This document shows positions 47,801-55,989 of a stretch of DNA of 64,000 nucleotides, piece by piece. The number at the start of each line of letters is the position of its first letter. Position 1 is the stretch's first letter. The position numbers were made by a program, and so were the translations under genes. The notes under the pieces are model-generated. The model did no database searches and was not told the origin of the DNA. It saw only the letters and a list, made by a program, of their open reading frames with translations. The stretch spans positions 1 to 64,000 of the forward strand of contig CAMKMD010000006.1 of assembly GCA_946413815.1 (NCBI GenBank), in the 5' to 3' direction. The DNA comes from an uncultured Ruminococcus sp. (GTDB lineage: Bacteria; Bacillota; Clostridia; Oscillospirales; Ruminococcaceae).

Positions 47801-50684
47801 ACTCGAATTTATCGAGAAGCTCTGTCTTCAGCGTACTGAGCTCCCTGCCGTTTTCTATAACCTTGAGCACAGCGGGCTGCCTGATATCCCAGTCAGTGCT
47901 GTCAACAATGCCGGGGAGTATATATCCTCCGGACATAGCTTCACTTATGATGCCGGATATCTCACGGCACTGATCAAGAGTCAGTTCGCTCCTGCCGGAA
48001 AATCCGCTCAGGAAGGCCTTCTGAGTACCGGCCTTTGAAAGGGCGCTCTTCAGTTCTGAGAGCTTTGCTTCAAGGTTCGGCCTTGTCTGCGGGGTGCAGT
48101 TATCAAGACGGCAGCAGGTCAGAGGAGTTGCTGTCACATCTCCGAATTCCCTGCCGGCTGCAGCAAGGCTCTCAAGTGCCTCGTGCCATTTTGTATAGGA
48201 ATCAGAGCTCATGGCGTTGAGCTGTGACTCTGTAAAGCTGAACTTTCCTCCGTATTGCTTGTTCTGTTCATACCTTACTGCCGCATCATACAGAGACATA
48301 CCGAAACTGCGTACTTTATGGATGGCCTCCATAGTGCCGTTGAGCTCCTGTCTGAGTTCGCTGATCCTGTCAGCCTGCGCCTTGTATTCGGCAGGCTGCT
48401 TGATCCTGCCTATATTGAGAGTATCCTCCAGCTGCTTGAGAACATAGCGCTTCTGTGCCTTGTTGGAATGGAGCTCAAGACAGAAGGGTGCAAGACCGAT
48501 CTTGTTGAGACGCTTTTCTACTACTTCAAGGGCTGCCATCTTCTCTGCCACGAAGAGTACGAATTTGCCGTGATGCAGGGCATTGGCTATCATATTGGTG
48601 ATGGTCTGGGATTTGCCTGTACCGGGAGGCCCATGGAGGACGAAGCTCTGTCCGGAGTTTGCCGCACATACAGCGGCAAGCTGTGATGAATCGGCTGCTA
48701 CAGGGACTGCAAGATCTGCAGGAGCGATCTTTGTATCAAGCTCGAGAGGAGGGATGTTCAGATCCTCAGCCTCCCATTCTGTCTTGCCAGACATGAGACT
48801 GGCAACGACCTTGTTTGCGGCAAGCTCATCCGCACGGTTGCGGATATCATTCCACATGATAAAGCGGTTGAAGGAGAACTGTCCTATAAAGGCGAACTCC
48901 TCTATCTCCCAGCGGGATTTCGCCATAACGCCCTTACGGATGGTACTGAATATCAGCGGGAGGTTTACTCCGTTCTCGTCCTCCGGTACGGGGGTAAGTC
49001 CTGAGATATCTATACCGTAGAACTGTCTGAGCATTTCAAGGAGAGTGATGTTGAACTGAGTGTCCTCATCGCGTACCTTGATGCTGTAGGAATTGTCCTG
49101 TACCTTGCGCGTGATATCAACAGGAATGAGCACAAGAGGAGCATAGCGCGCCTTCTCACTCTTTTCGGTCTCATACCAGCGCAGGAAACCAAGTGCAAGA
49201 TAGATGGTATTCGCACCGTTTTCCTCGATGCTGACTTTGGCCAGACGTGTGAGCTTCTTCATTGCCTTGTCAAGGTCGGATTCCTTCAGGAAGGTGCGCA
49301 GGCGCTGATTCTTCAACTCTGCATCGGCAATGGCAGAGATCTGTTCCTTCTGCTCTGTAGGTTCGTATATCTTGCTCTCTGAAGGCTCAAGTGCCAGATC
49401 GTTAGGTACAGCCATGACCTTGAATTCAAGGCCCTTCGAGACCTCGTCCTCAATTGATCCGAGACCGGATGTCATGAGCTGCACGCTGAGAGCGGTCGCA
49501 CGGAAATTCAGAAGGCTGTTCCGAAGACTGAGGTCAAGGAGCTTTCTCTCCCATATTACCTGCTTGGTGACTTCCTTAGCTTCCTCGGGACGGATATCGC
49601 CGATTATCTCAAGCTCACTCGGAGCGGAAGTTATATCATCTTTTTTGCGGGCACCGTAGTCAACTGCCTGATAGGAACCGTTTTCAAGGACACGGGCCGG
49701 CATAGGTCTGATACCGCTTGCGCGTGTACGGCTGATATCTATTGCAAAAACAAAGTTTTCAGGTTCATCGAAACAGGCGAGTGCATCTTTCTCGGCGTTG
49801 TCGAAATCGACGCTCTTTCCGGCTACAAAGTCTGTACACTCAACGGCGCAGAGGGCATTGACTCCTCTGGCCATTCGCTTTGTGACGGCAGACACGTCAT
49901 ATTGCAGGCAGTCCGGGAAGGTCTCCGCATCAAGCCAGCATCCCGCAAAGGCGTGTCCTTTGACAACAAAGAGTATAGGGTTCAGGCCTACAGCTTCAAG
50001 ACAGGAGCAGAACAGGACAGAGAGATCAAGACAGGTGCCTGCCCTGCCGTCGATGACTGCATCGGGAGTGCGGATGCGCTGTGCAGTCTCGTAGCTGGCA
50101 GTGGGGGTTGTATAGGCTATATTCATTTCCTGGAGAGCCGCATATATGGCCGCTGCCTGATTGCGTACTATATTTGCGTTTCTGGTCTGATATCCTGTAA
50201 AGGCGGGATCTCCGCTCCACTTCTGCAGATACAGGCTTGCTCCGGAAACAACTTCCTGTACCTTCGGGTGATTCGGCATAACGAAAGCTGCTGCCATCTC
50301 CGGCATATTCTGTGAGCCTGTCCACTGGTCATAGGCAAGCAGTTCGACAGTACGCACCTCGGACGCTATCACCTCATCGCCCTGCAGTGCTTCAAGTGTT
50401 ACGCTGCCGATCATTTTTTCTGTAAGGCTGAAAAGATAATCGGACTTCATCACTATCTGGACAGGTGATACCGTCACTGACTGACCCGCTTCAATATCTA
50501 ACGGAACGGATTCAAAGAGATTTGCAAACTCCGGCTCAAACTTTATACGCAGCTTTACGCTCCGGAGATCCTCAGCGGAATTGTTCTTCATAACTACATT
50601 GCGGAATACCGGAACATAGTTCTGCTGAAGCGAAAAATTGATCTGGGCAGTCATTACCCCGTCAAAGGTTATCATGTTATCCAT
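44883..50684 (-). CDS. Large DUF4011-type helicase: transglutaminase-like N-terminus, SF1 helicase, Vsr/MTES_1575-like nuclease domain, DUF3320-like C-terminus
   Basis: 1933 aa; GTCLDLSVLFCSCLEAVGL / KGHAFAGCWL; KQVIWERKLLDLSLRNSLLNFR; Walker A VLHGPPGTGKSQTITNMIA; Walker B FDLVIFDEASQLP; GDPRQLPPTSFF; IDVAVANPDKPETYLLAINCCGKNWY. Confidence 0.88.
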   Translation of the reverse strand: MDNMITFDGVMTAQINFSLQQNYVPVFRNVVMKNNSAEDLRSVKLRIKFEPEFANLFESVPLDIEAGQSVTVSPVQIVMKSDYLFSLTEKMIGSVTLEALQGDEVIASEVRTVELLAYDQWTGSQNMPEMAAAFVMPNHPKVQEVVSGASLYLQKWSGDPAFTGYQTRNANIVRNQAAAIYAALQEMNIAYTTPTASYETAQRIRTPDAVIDGRAGTCLDLSVLFCSCLEAVGLNPILFVVKGHAFAGCWLDAETFPDCLQYDVSAVTKRMARGVNALCAVECTDFVAGKSVDFDNAEKDALACFDEPENFVFAIDISRTRASGIRPMPARVLENGSYQAVDYGARKKDDITSAPSELEIIGDIRPEEAKEVTKQVIWERKLLDLSLRNSLLNFRATALSVQLMTSGLGSIEDEVSKGLEFKVMAVPNDLALEPSESKIYEPTEQKEQISAIADAELKNQRLRTFLKESDLDKAMKKLTRLAKVSIEENGANTIYLALGFLRWYETEKSEKARYAPLVLIPVDITRKVQDNSYSIKVRDEDTQFNITLLEMLRQFYGIDISGLTPVPEDENGVNLPLIFSTIRKGVMAKSRWEIEEFAFIGQFSFNRFIMWNDIRNRADELAANKVVASLMSGKTEWEAEDLNIPPLELDTKIAPADLAVPVAADSSQLAAVCAANSGQSFVLHGPPGTGKSQTITNMIANALHHGKFVLFVAEKMAALEVVEKRLNKIGLAPFCLELHSNKAQKRYVLKQLEDTLNIGRIKQPAEYKAQADRISELRQELNGTMEAIHKVRSFGMSLYDAAVRYEQNKQYGGKFSFTESQLNAMSSDSYTKWHEALESLAAAGREFGDVTATPLTCCRLDNCTPQTRPNLEAKLSELKSALSKAGTQKAFLSGFSGRSELTLDQCREISGIISEAMSGGYILPGIVDSTDWDIRQPAVLKVIENGRELSTLKTELLDKFESSVLSYDAAAAQQNWKAVQEKWFLPKAIKSKKLVKELAVHSKSRDTVNKENISGWYEKIIRARELSESIDSVSPDVLAAFGSIWQSQDTDWEIADKALTSSESIRNRLLNSAFDRDDKTRMSRAVCERYGTPSQKQASKAETDKLNESFGELESVLKELETNYSIDTSMLSSGSDWENEAARKADDIIGALPQLKEWAGIVTLSKKLRDYGIGNIADNYLSGKVSTSELTKAFDSDLSRAIVTSVISSEPVLSKFQGVLFEDTIRKYNEALENFSKLTINELVAELSAKVPAAGTSAASSEIGILQKAIKSNGRMMSIRKLFDSIPNLLRRMCPVMLMSPISVAQYIDPSYPKFDLVIFDEASQLPTSEAVGAIARGENVIVVGDPRQLPPTSFFSTSQVDEENYEKEDLESVLDDCLALSMPQQHLLWHYRSQHESLIAYSNVKYYDNKLYTFPSPDDQISKVSWVHVDGYYDKSSTRTNKAEAQAIVAEITRRLEDPVLRKQSIGVVTFSLPQQNLVDDLLTDAYRARPELEQWANEQYEPIIIKNLENVQGDERDVIMFSIGYGPDKEGKVSMNFGPLNRDGGWRRLNVAISRSKCEMIVFSVITPEMIDLSRTRSDGVEGLKGFLEFAAKGRSALNVRTNSSSAGKGFEQVVAEELRKRGYTANCSVGCSDYKIDVAVANPDKPETYLLAINCCGKNWYNTGMSKERHIAQAGVLKGLGWNTTTVYILDWLDNKEKAIKKIEDEIAAALERYRNPAETVKEEPKKSAELVFETEEVSALADKCDKFTPFKIKEYGPSEKFTEDNETKIVKCVNDILEAEAPVSRNVLRKKLFSCFGITRAGEVMKKTADAAIARSGAVAVTAGEDAFLWKPGQVPDEYTLCRAQASDDAKRSMDEIAPEEIANGIRLIMEEQVAMQREDLIRETARLFGFSRITDTITEAVSLGMKAAKNRGYIEFSEDGKVSFSEQK

Positions 50685-50909
50685 ACGATCTTACTCTCTC
50701 CTTCCGGATAAAGATTTTTTCTCATACTTATTATAATAACATATTTTTCGATCCTTTACAATAGATTTCTGCTAATTTGTAAGTGAAGTTTTAGACTAAA
50801 CATGGAAAAAACAGCCCCAGAAAAGTTTTTCTTGCCTTTTTTAATGATATATGTTATAATATTTTTATATGCTGATCCGTAAACAAGAAATTTCAGGAAG
50901 TGAATTCTG

Positions 50910-51917
50910 ATGAAAAAGATCATTTCGATCCTTGCCGGACTCCCGTATATGGCCGTATTGTTCACCGTAGCCGTCTTCGGACTGATGGTGCTGCTCTGCG
51001 GTTCGGAGAAACTTCCGGAAGGACCGCTGACAAGAGATCTCTCAGTTATGGCGCAGGCTGCTCAGGAAACTACAGATACAACTGCTGAGACGACTGTGAC
51101 AACGACCGAGACAACTACTGCAGAAACTACAGAGGAAACTACCACGGAGACTACCGTGACTACAGAGACATCCACCGATACATCCACAGATACCGGTACC
51201 GAGACCACTGCAGATACCTCAGACTCAACCGCATCCGGCAGTTCCTCCGGTTCAGACACGCATACCCCTGCTGTGCCTAACGAAATATACAACTTCGTTT
51301 CAGCCGGTGAATCCCCGAACAGTGACTTCTATCAGAGCAGACTTACCGTTATAGGCGACTCAATTGCCTACGGCTTCAACTGCTACGGCTTTATCCCCAC
51401 AGAACACAACCTTGCTACCGAATCCGTTTCGATATGGAACTTCAACGAGTTCACCTTCGACAAGGGAGGCGGTACAATGAGTATCGTTGATGCTGCTAAC
51501 TATGTTCACCCGAGCCTGATATACATATCACTCGGTCTCAATGACGTGAACAATCACGATCCTGCCGGTTTTGCTGCCACCTACAGCGCTATAATCAGTC
51601 AGCTGCAGAGCTATATGCCCGATGCGGTCATAGTTATAGGAAGCATAACTCCCGTTTCCGCAGACTGCTGGTTCACAGACAATGCTACAATTATGGAGTA
51701 CAACAATGCCATCGCTGGAATGGCTGCCGGCTTCGCTTCACCGAGAGTGCTTTACTTTGACGCTTTCTCAGTTCTATGCGATCCCTATACAAACGCCCAG
51801 AACAGCGCACACGCCGGCGGAGACGGAATCCATCTCGGTCCGTCAGCCTACAGTCTTGTACTCTCATCGCTGTTCAATTTCCTCGACTATAACGGTGCGT
51901 CAGACCTTATATACTGA
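50910..51917 (+). CDS. Membrane-anchored SGNH/GDSL hydrolase with Thr/Glu-rich linker
   Basis: 335 aa; LTVIGDSIAYGFN (block I), YISLGLNDVNNH (block III), DGIHLGPSAY (block V). Confidence 0.88.
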   Translation: MKKIISILAGLPYMAVLFTVAVFGLMVLLCGSEKLPEGPLTRDLSVMAQAAQETTDTTAETTVTTTETTTAETTEETTTETTVTTETSTDTSTDTGTETTADTSDSTASGSSSGSDTHTPAVPNEIYNFVSAGESPNSDFYQSRLTVIGDSIAYGFNCYGFIPTEHNLATESVSIWNFNEFTFDKGGGTMSIVDAANYVHPSLIYISLGLNDVNNHDPAGFAATYSAIISQLQSYMPDAVIVIGSITPVSADCWFTDNATIMEYNNAIAGMAAGFASPRVLYFDAFSVLCDPYTNAQNSAHAGGDGIHLGPSAYSLVLSSLFNFLDYNGASDLIY

Positions 51918-51942
51918 CCGCATCTGATAAAGGAGTAATACT

Positions 51943-52608
51943 ATGGAAAATGCTACTATTCAGGAGCTGTTTGATCTCAACCACACTCTGGCCGCTGATT
52001 ACCTCAGAGGGTTTACCTATCCATGGGAGGCTTTAAAGGGCATCAGTGATTTCATAATCAGTCTCGGAAAAACCCTCAGCCCTGATGAATACGATCAGCC
52101 CTCGGAAAATGTATGGGTGCACAAGACAGCAAAGATATTCCCCACAGCTTATCTCGGAGCTCCCTGCATCATAGGTGCTAACACAGAGGTAAGGCACTGT
52201 GCCTTCATCAGAGGCAGTGCTCTGGTGGGTGAGAACTGCGTTGTGGGAAACTCCGTTGAGCTCAAGAACGTTATCCTTTTCGACAACGTTCAGACACCTC
52301 ATTACAACTACGTGGGTGACAGCATACTTGGATACAAGTCACATATGGGTGCAGGTTCCATCACTTCAAACGTTAAGTCTGACAAGACTAATGTGGTTGT
52401 CAAGGACTGCGATGAGTGTATTGAGACAGGCATCAAGAAGATGGGTGCCATACTCGGTGACTATGTTGAGGTAGGCTGCAACAGTGTACTCAACCCCGGT
52501 ACAGTTATCGGCAGATCGACTAATATATATCCCACAAGCTGCGTCAGAGGCGTTGTTCCCGCTAACAGCATCTATAAGACAGGCGGCATAATAGTTGAAA
52601 AGAACTAA
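51943..52608 (+). CDS. Left-handed beta-helix (hexapeptide) transferase, GlmU C-terminal-like
   Basis: 221 aa; IIGANTEVRHCAFIRGSALVGENCVVGNSVELKN, YVGDSILGYKSHMGAGSITSNVKSDKTNV. Confidence 0.85.
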   Translation: MENATIQELFDLNHTLAADYLRGFTYPWEALKGISDFIISLGKTLSPDEYDQPSENVWVHKTAKIFPTAYLGAPCIIGANTEVRHCAFIRGSALVGENCVVGNSVELKNVILFDNVQTPHYNYVGDSILGYKSHMGAGSITSNVKSDKTNVVVKDCDECIETGIKKMGAILGDYVEVGCNSVLNPGTVIGRSTNIYPTSCVRGVVPANSIYKTGGIIVEKN

Positions 52609-52617
52609 CATATAATA

Positions 52618-52659
52618 ATGACCCGGAGTATCCTGTGACGTTTCTCCGGGCCATTTTTC
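52618..52659 (+). terminator. Rho-independent terminator
   Basis: CCCGGAG...CTCCGGG followed by CCATTTTTCT. Confidence 0.8.
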
Positions 52660-52720
52660 TATGTACTGGAATATTTCAATCAGAAATCCGACAGAAAAAG
52701 CAATAATCCACTAAAATCTA

Positions 52721-52750
52721 TTGACAAAAACACTTTGTATATGATATAAT
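52721..52750 (+). promoter_or_regulatory. Promoter of AraC-family gene
   Basis: TTGACA - 18 nt - TATAAT. Confidence 0.65.
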
Positions 52751-52796
52751 TAAATCACGTAAAACACTTTCTTCTTAGTGAAAGGGGCTGAACGCA

Positions 52797-53660
52797 ATGG
52801 AAAAGAAAGAAAAAGATTCCTTCCGCAGCAAGCTCTCTAAGCGTATTATCCGTACACCAAGTCCGGCAGCAAAAAAAGCTTTCTTCTACATTCAGGAAAC
52901 GGGCATACTGAAGACAGAAGACGCCGGCGCTTCACACCGAGAGGATATCGAATCGTTCCTTATCGCAGCCGTTGTGAAAGGAAGCGGTACTCTGAATGTA
53001 GACGGTGACATCCACAGTCTGAGTGCCGGTGACTGCTTCTTCATCGACTGCCGTGTACCGCACACCTTCACGAGTTCTGAAACAGACCCGTGGGAGATCG
53101 CATGGACACATTTCAACGGTGCGACATCCGAGCAGTACTATGAATACTTCCTGTCACAGAACAGAAACGTATTCCACCCGGTATACTTTGACAGAATAGT
53201 CTCAGTCATCAATGAGCTGATAGATATCAGTGAAAAGACGACTCCGGACTCTGAGATCGTAGCCTCCAAGCTGATCGTTGAGCTGCTTACACTCGCTCTT
53301 ACTGTCAATATTTCCGGTGAACAGTACGACTCGGCTCTCAAACAGAAGCTCGCAGCAGTCAACAGCTACATCGAGGAGCACTTTAACGAGGATCTCTCCC
53401 TTGAACAGCTTTCCTCCCGTTTCTACATCAGTAAATTCTACTTAACTCGCGAATATAAAAAAATCTACGGCAACACTATCTTTCAACACATCATCACCGC
53501 CCGCATCAATTACGGAAAACAGCTTCTGAGATTCTCCGACAAGTCTGTAGAAGAGATCGCTCATCTCTGCGGATTCAATGATCAGAGCTATTTTGCAAGG
53601 CAGTTCAAAAAGGCTGAAAACCTTACCTGTTTCGCCTACAGGAAAAAATGGCGTGATTAA
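52797..53660 (+). CDS. AraC-family regulator with cupin sensor
   Basis: 287 aa; LNVDGDIHSLSAGDCFFIDCRVPHTF cupin; C-terminal HTH (EDLSLEQLSSRFYISKFYLTREYKKIYG). Confidence 0.92.
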   Translation: MEKKEKDSFRSKLSKRIIRTPSPAAKKAFFYIQETGILKTEDAGASHREDIESFLIAAVVKGSGTLNVDGDIHSLSAGDCFFIDCRVPHTFTSSETDPWEIAWTHFNGATSEQYYEYFLSQNRNVFHPVYFDRIVSVINELIDISEKTTPDSEIVASKLIVELLTLALTVNISGEQYDSALKQKLAAVNSYIEEHFNEDLSLEQLSSRFYISKFYLTREYKKIYGNTIFQHIITARINYGKQLLRFSDKSVEEIAHLCGFNDQSYFARQFKKAENLTCFAYRKKWRD

Positions 53661-53686
53661 CGGATAGTATTTTGCGGAAACAATAC

Positions 53687-53719
53687 GGCTGTACAGCATA
53701 AAACTGTACAGCCGCTTTT
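53687..53719. terminator. Bidirectional terminator between convergent genes
   Basis: GGCTGTACAGcataaaaCTGTACAGCC followed by GCTTTTCTTT. Confidence 0.82.
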
Positions 53720-53729
53720 CTTTGTCCTC

Positions 53730-55970
53730 TTATAATGTGAGCTGATTGCTGTCGCCAAGCTCCTTTGCAGGCTTTCCGGCTGCCGGAACTGACTTTGCAC
53801 GGTACTTGTCATATCCAGGAGCATCCTCGGGGGTGAGAACCTCTGCTGAGGTAAGGGTATTGTTCTTGCGGAGGTTGATGACCTGAACGCCCTGTGAATC
53901 CCTCGTTGTCTTAGGCAGTATCATGCCGGTATTGAATACAAGGGCATGACCGCCTGAAGTGCGGAGCAGTATATCACAGTCCTCGCTGATGAAAAGTGCA
54001 GCAGTGAGGGGAGATTTCTCTGAATAGGCCTTCTGGAGCTTCTTTCTGTTGGTCTTGGTCTCGTATGCCTTCATGGGCACCTTTGCACACTTTCCGTTCT
54101 CAAAGAAGAAGAGCATATAGCCGCTGTAATCGGTAGTAGGCACCATGGTGCTGAGGCCTTCGCCTTCGTCAAAGCTGAGCTGCGCCGGGATATAATCGCC
54201 CATGACGCTTGCCTTGGTATCGGCAAATGCGCTCGCCCTGGACTTGTATGCCTGCGCCTTGTCTGAGAAGAATATAAGTTCGGTGCGGTTGTTGGACTCA
54301 AATGACTGCATGATGTAGTCTCCTTCCTTGAGCTTCTGTTCGCTGCTCATACGGAGAGACTGGGGAGTTATCTTCTTGAAGTAACCGCTTGCGGATACAA
54401 AGAGATGGACGGGATAATCAGGAGTATCGTCCTCGGCAACTGCCTCCTCCTCGTCTGACTTGTAGTAGAAGAGTGTCTTTCTCGGCTGGGCGTAGTTGGC
54501 GATGACCTCATTGAGCTCACCGATTATGATCTTTCGGATCTTTTTCTTGTCACGGAGTATCTCCTCCATCTCGGCAATGTCCTTGCGGAGCTGATCGACT
54601 TCTTCGATACGGCGTAGGATATACTGCTTATTGATGTTGCGAAGCTTTATCTCAGCTACGAACTCAGCCTGTATCTCGTCGATGCCGAAGCCTATCATAA
54701 GGTTCGGCACTACATCAGCCTCATTCTCGGTCTCGCGGATTATCTTTATCGCCTTGTCGATATCGAGCAGTATCTTGGACAGAGCTTCCAGGAGATGGAG
54801 CTTTTCCTTCTTCTTCTGCAGATCATGGTAGGTACGGCGCTGAACACATTCCTCACGGAAGGCTGTCCATTCGGTGAGTATCTCACGGACGCCCATTACC
54901 TTAGGAGTACCAGCGATAAGTATATTGAAGTTGCAGGGATAGCTGTCCTGTAACGGAGTAAGCCGGTAGAGCTTCTGCATCAGCTTTTCGGGATCTGTAC
55001 CACGTTTAAGGTCTATGGCTATCTTCAGACCGTCGAGGTCGGTCTCGTCACGGATATAGCTGATCTCACGTATCTTTCCTGCCTTGACGAGCTCCACTAT
55101 CTTGTCGATAATGGCTTCGATGGTCGTTGTATATGGTATCTGGGTGATTTCGAGACAGTTTGCAGACTTATCATAGCTGTACTTTGAGCGCACCTTGACA
55201 CTGCCTCTGCCTGTTTCGTATATCTTTGTAAGCTCGGCCTCATCGTAGAGCATATAACCGCCGCCGGGGAAATCAGGTCCCTTGAGCGTGCTGAGGATGT
55301 CATGATCAGGATCCTTCATGAGAGCTATGGTAGTCTCACATACCTCCTGAAGATTGAACGGGCAGACATTGCTCGCCATGGATACAGCGATACCCGTATT
55401 GGAGTTTACAAGTACTGTCGGGAAAGTTGCAGGGAGCAGAGTAGGCTCCTGCATTGTGTTATCGTAGTTGGGAACGAAATCAACAGTCTCCTTGTCTATA
55501 TCACGGAAAAGCTCGCTGCATATCTTCTCCAGTTTGACTTCGGTGTATCGGGGAGCAGCAAAGTGCATACGGCTTGAATACTGCTTTCCGAAGTTTCCCT
55601 TGGAGTCTATGAAGGGGTGGAGAAGTGCTTCATTTCCTCTTGTAAGACGTACAAGAGTCTCATATATAGCCTGGTCTCCATGAGGATTGAGTTTCATGGT
55701 CTCGCCCACTACATTAGCAGACTTAGATCTCTCTTTATCAGGACTGAGCAGTCCCCTCTTGTACATCATATAGAGCAGCTTTCTGTGAGAGGGCTTGAAA
55801 CCGTCTATCTCCGGCAGTGCTCTTGATATGATAACGCTCATGGCGTAGGGCATATAATTGCTTTTGAGTACATCGGAGATCTGCTGATCAACTACACTTC
55901 CCGAGCCTTCGATATATGCTTCGTGTTTGAATACCGGCTTTTTCTTTTCTGTATCTTTCTTTCTTGCCAT
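53730..55970 (-). CDS. Type IIA topoisomerase subunit A (topoisomerase IV ParC/GyrA-like, divergent)
   Basis: 746 aa; YMPYAMSVIISRALPEIDGFKPSHRKLLYMMYKRG; active-site region AAPRYTEVKLEKI. Confidence 0.93.
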   Translation of the reverse strand: MARKKDTEKKKPVFKHEAYIEGSGSVVDQQISDVLKSNYMPYAMSVIISRALPEIDGFKPSHRKLLYMMYKRGLLSPDKERSKSANVVGETMKLNPHGDQAIYETLVRLTRGNEALLHPFIDSKGNFGKQYSSRMHFAAPRYTEVKLEKICSELFRDIDKETVDFVPNYDNTMQEPTLLPATFPTVLVNSNTGIAVSMASNVCPFNLQEVCETTIALMKDPDHDILSTLKGPDFPGGGYMLYDEAELTKIYETGRGSVKVRSKYSYDKSANCLEITQIPYTTTIEAIIDKIVELVKAGKIREISYIRDETDLDGLKIAIDLKRGTDPEKLMQKLYRLTPLQDSYPCNFNILIAGTPKVMGVREILTEWTAFREECVQRRTYHDLQKKKEKLHLLEALSKILLDIDKAIKIIRETENEADVVPNLMIGFGIDEIQAEFVAEIKLRNINKQYILRRIEEVDQLRKDIAEMEEILRDKKKIRKIIIGELNEVIANYAQPRKTLFYYKSDEEEAVAEDDTPDYPVHLFVSASGYFKKITPQSLRMSSEQKLKEGDYIMQSFESNNRTELIFFSDKAQAYKSRASAFADTKASVMGDYIPAQLSFDEGEGLSTMVPTTDYSGYMLFFFENGKCAKVPMKAYETKTNRKKLQKAYSEKSPLTAALFISEDCDILLRTSGGHALVFNTGMILPKTTRDSQGVQVINLRKNNTLTSAEVLTPEDAPGYDKYRAKSVPAAGKPAKELGDSNQLTL

Positions 55971-55989
55971 CTTTCTCTCTCCTCTCCTG

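Noticed and set aside
44980-50315. Many plus-strand ORFs within the helicase gene
   Set aside because: Antisense to a continuous 1933-codon frame with helicase motifs.
51062-51292. Val/Ser-repeat minus-strand ORF (76 aa)
   Set aside because: Antisense of the Thr/Glu-rich linker of the SGNH hydrolase; low-complexity artefact.
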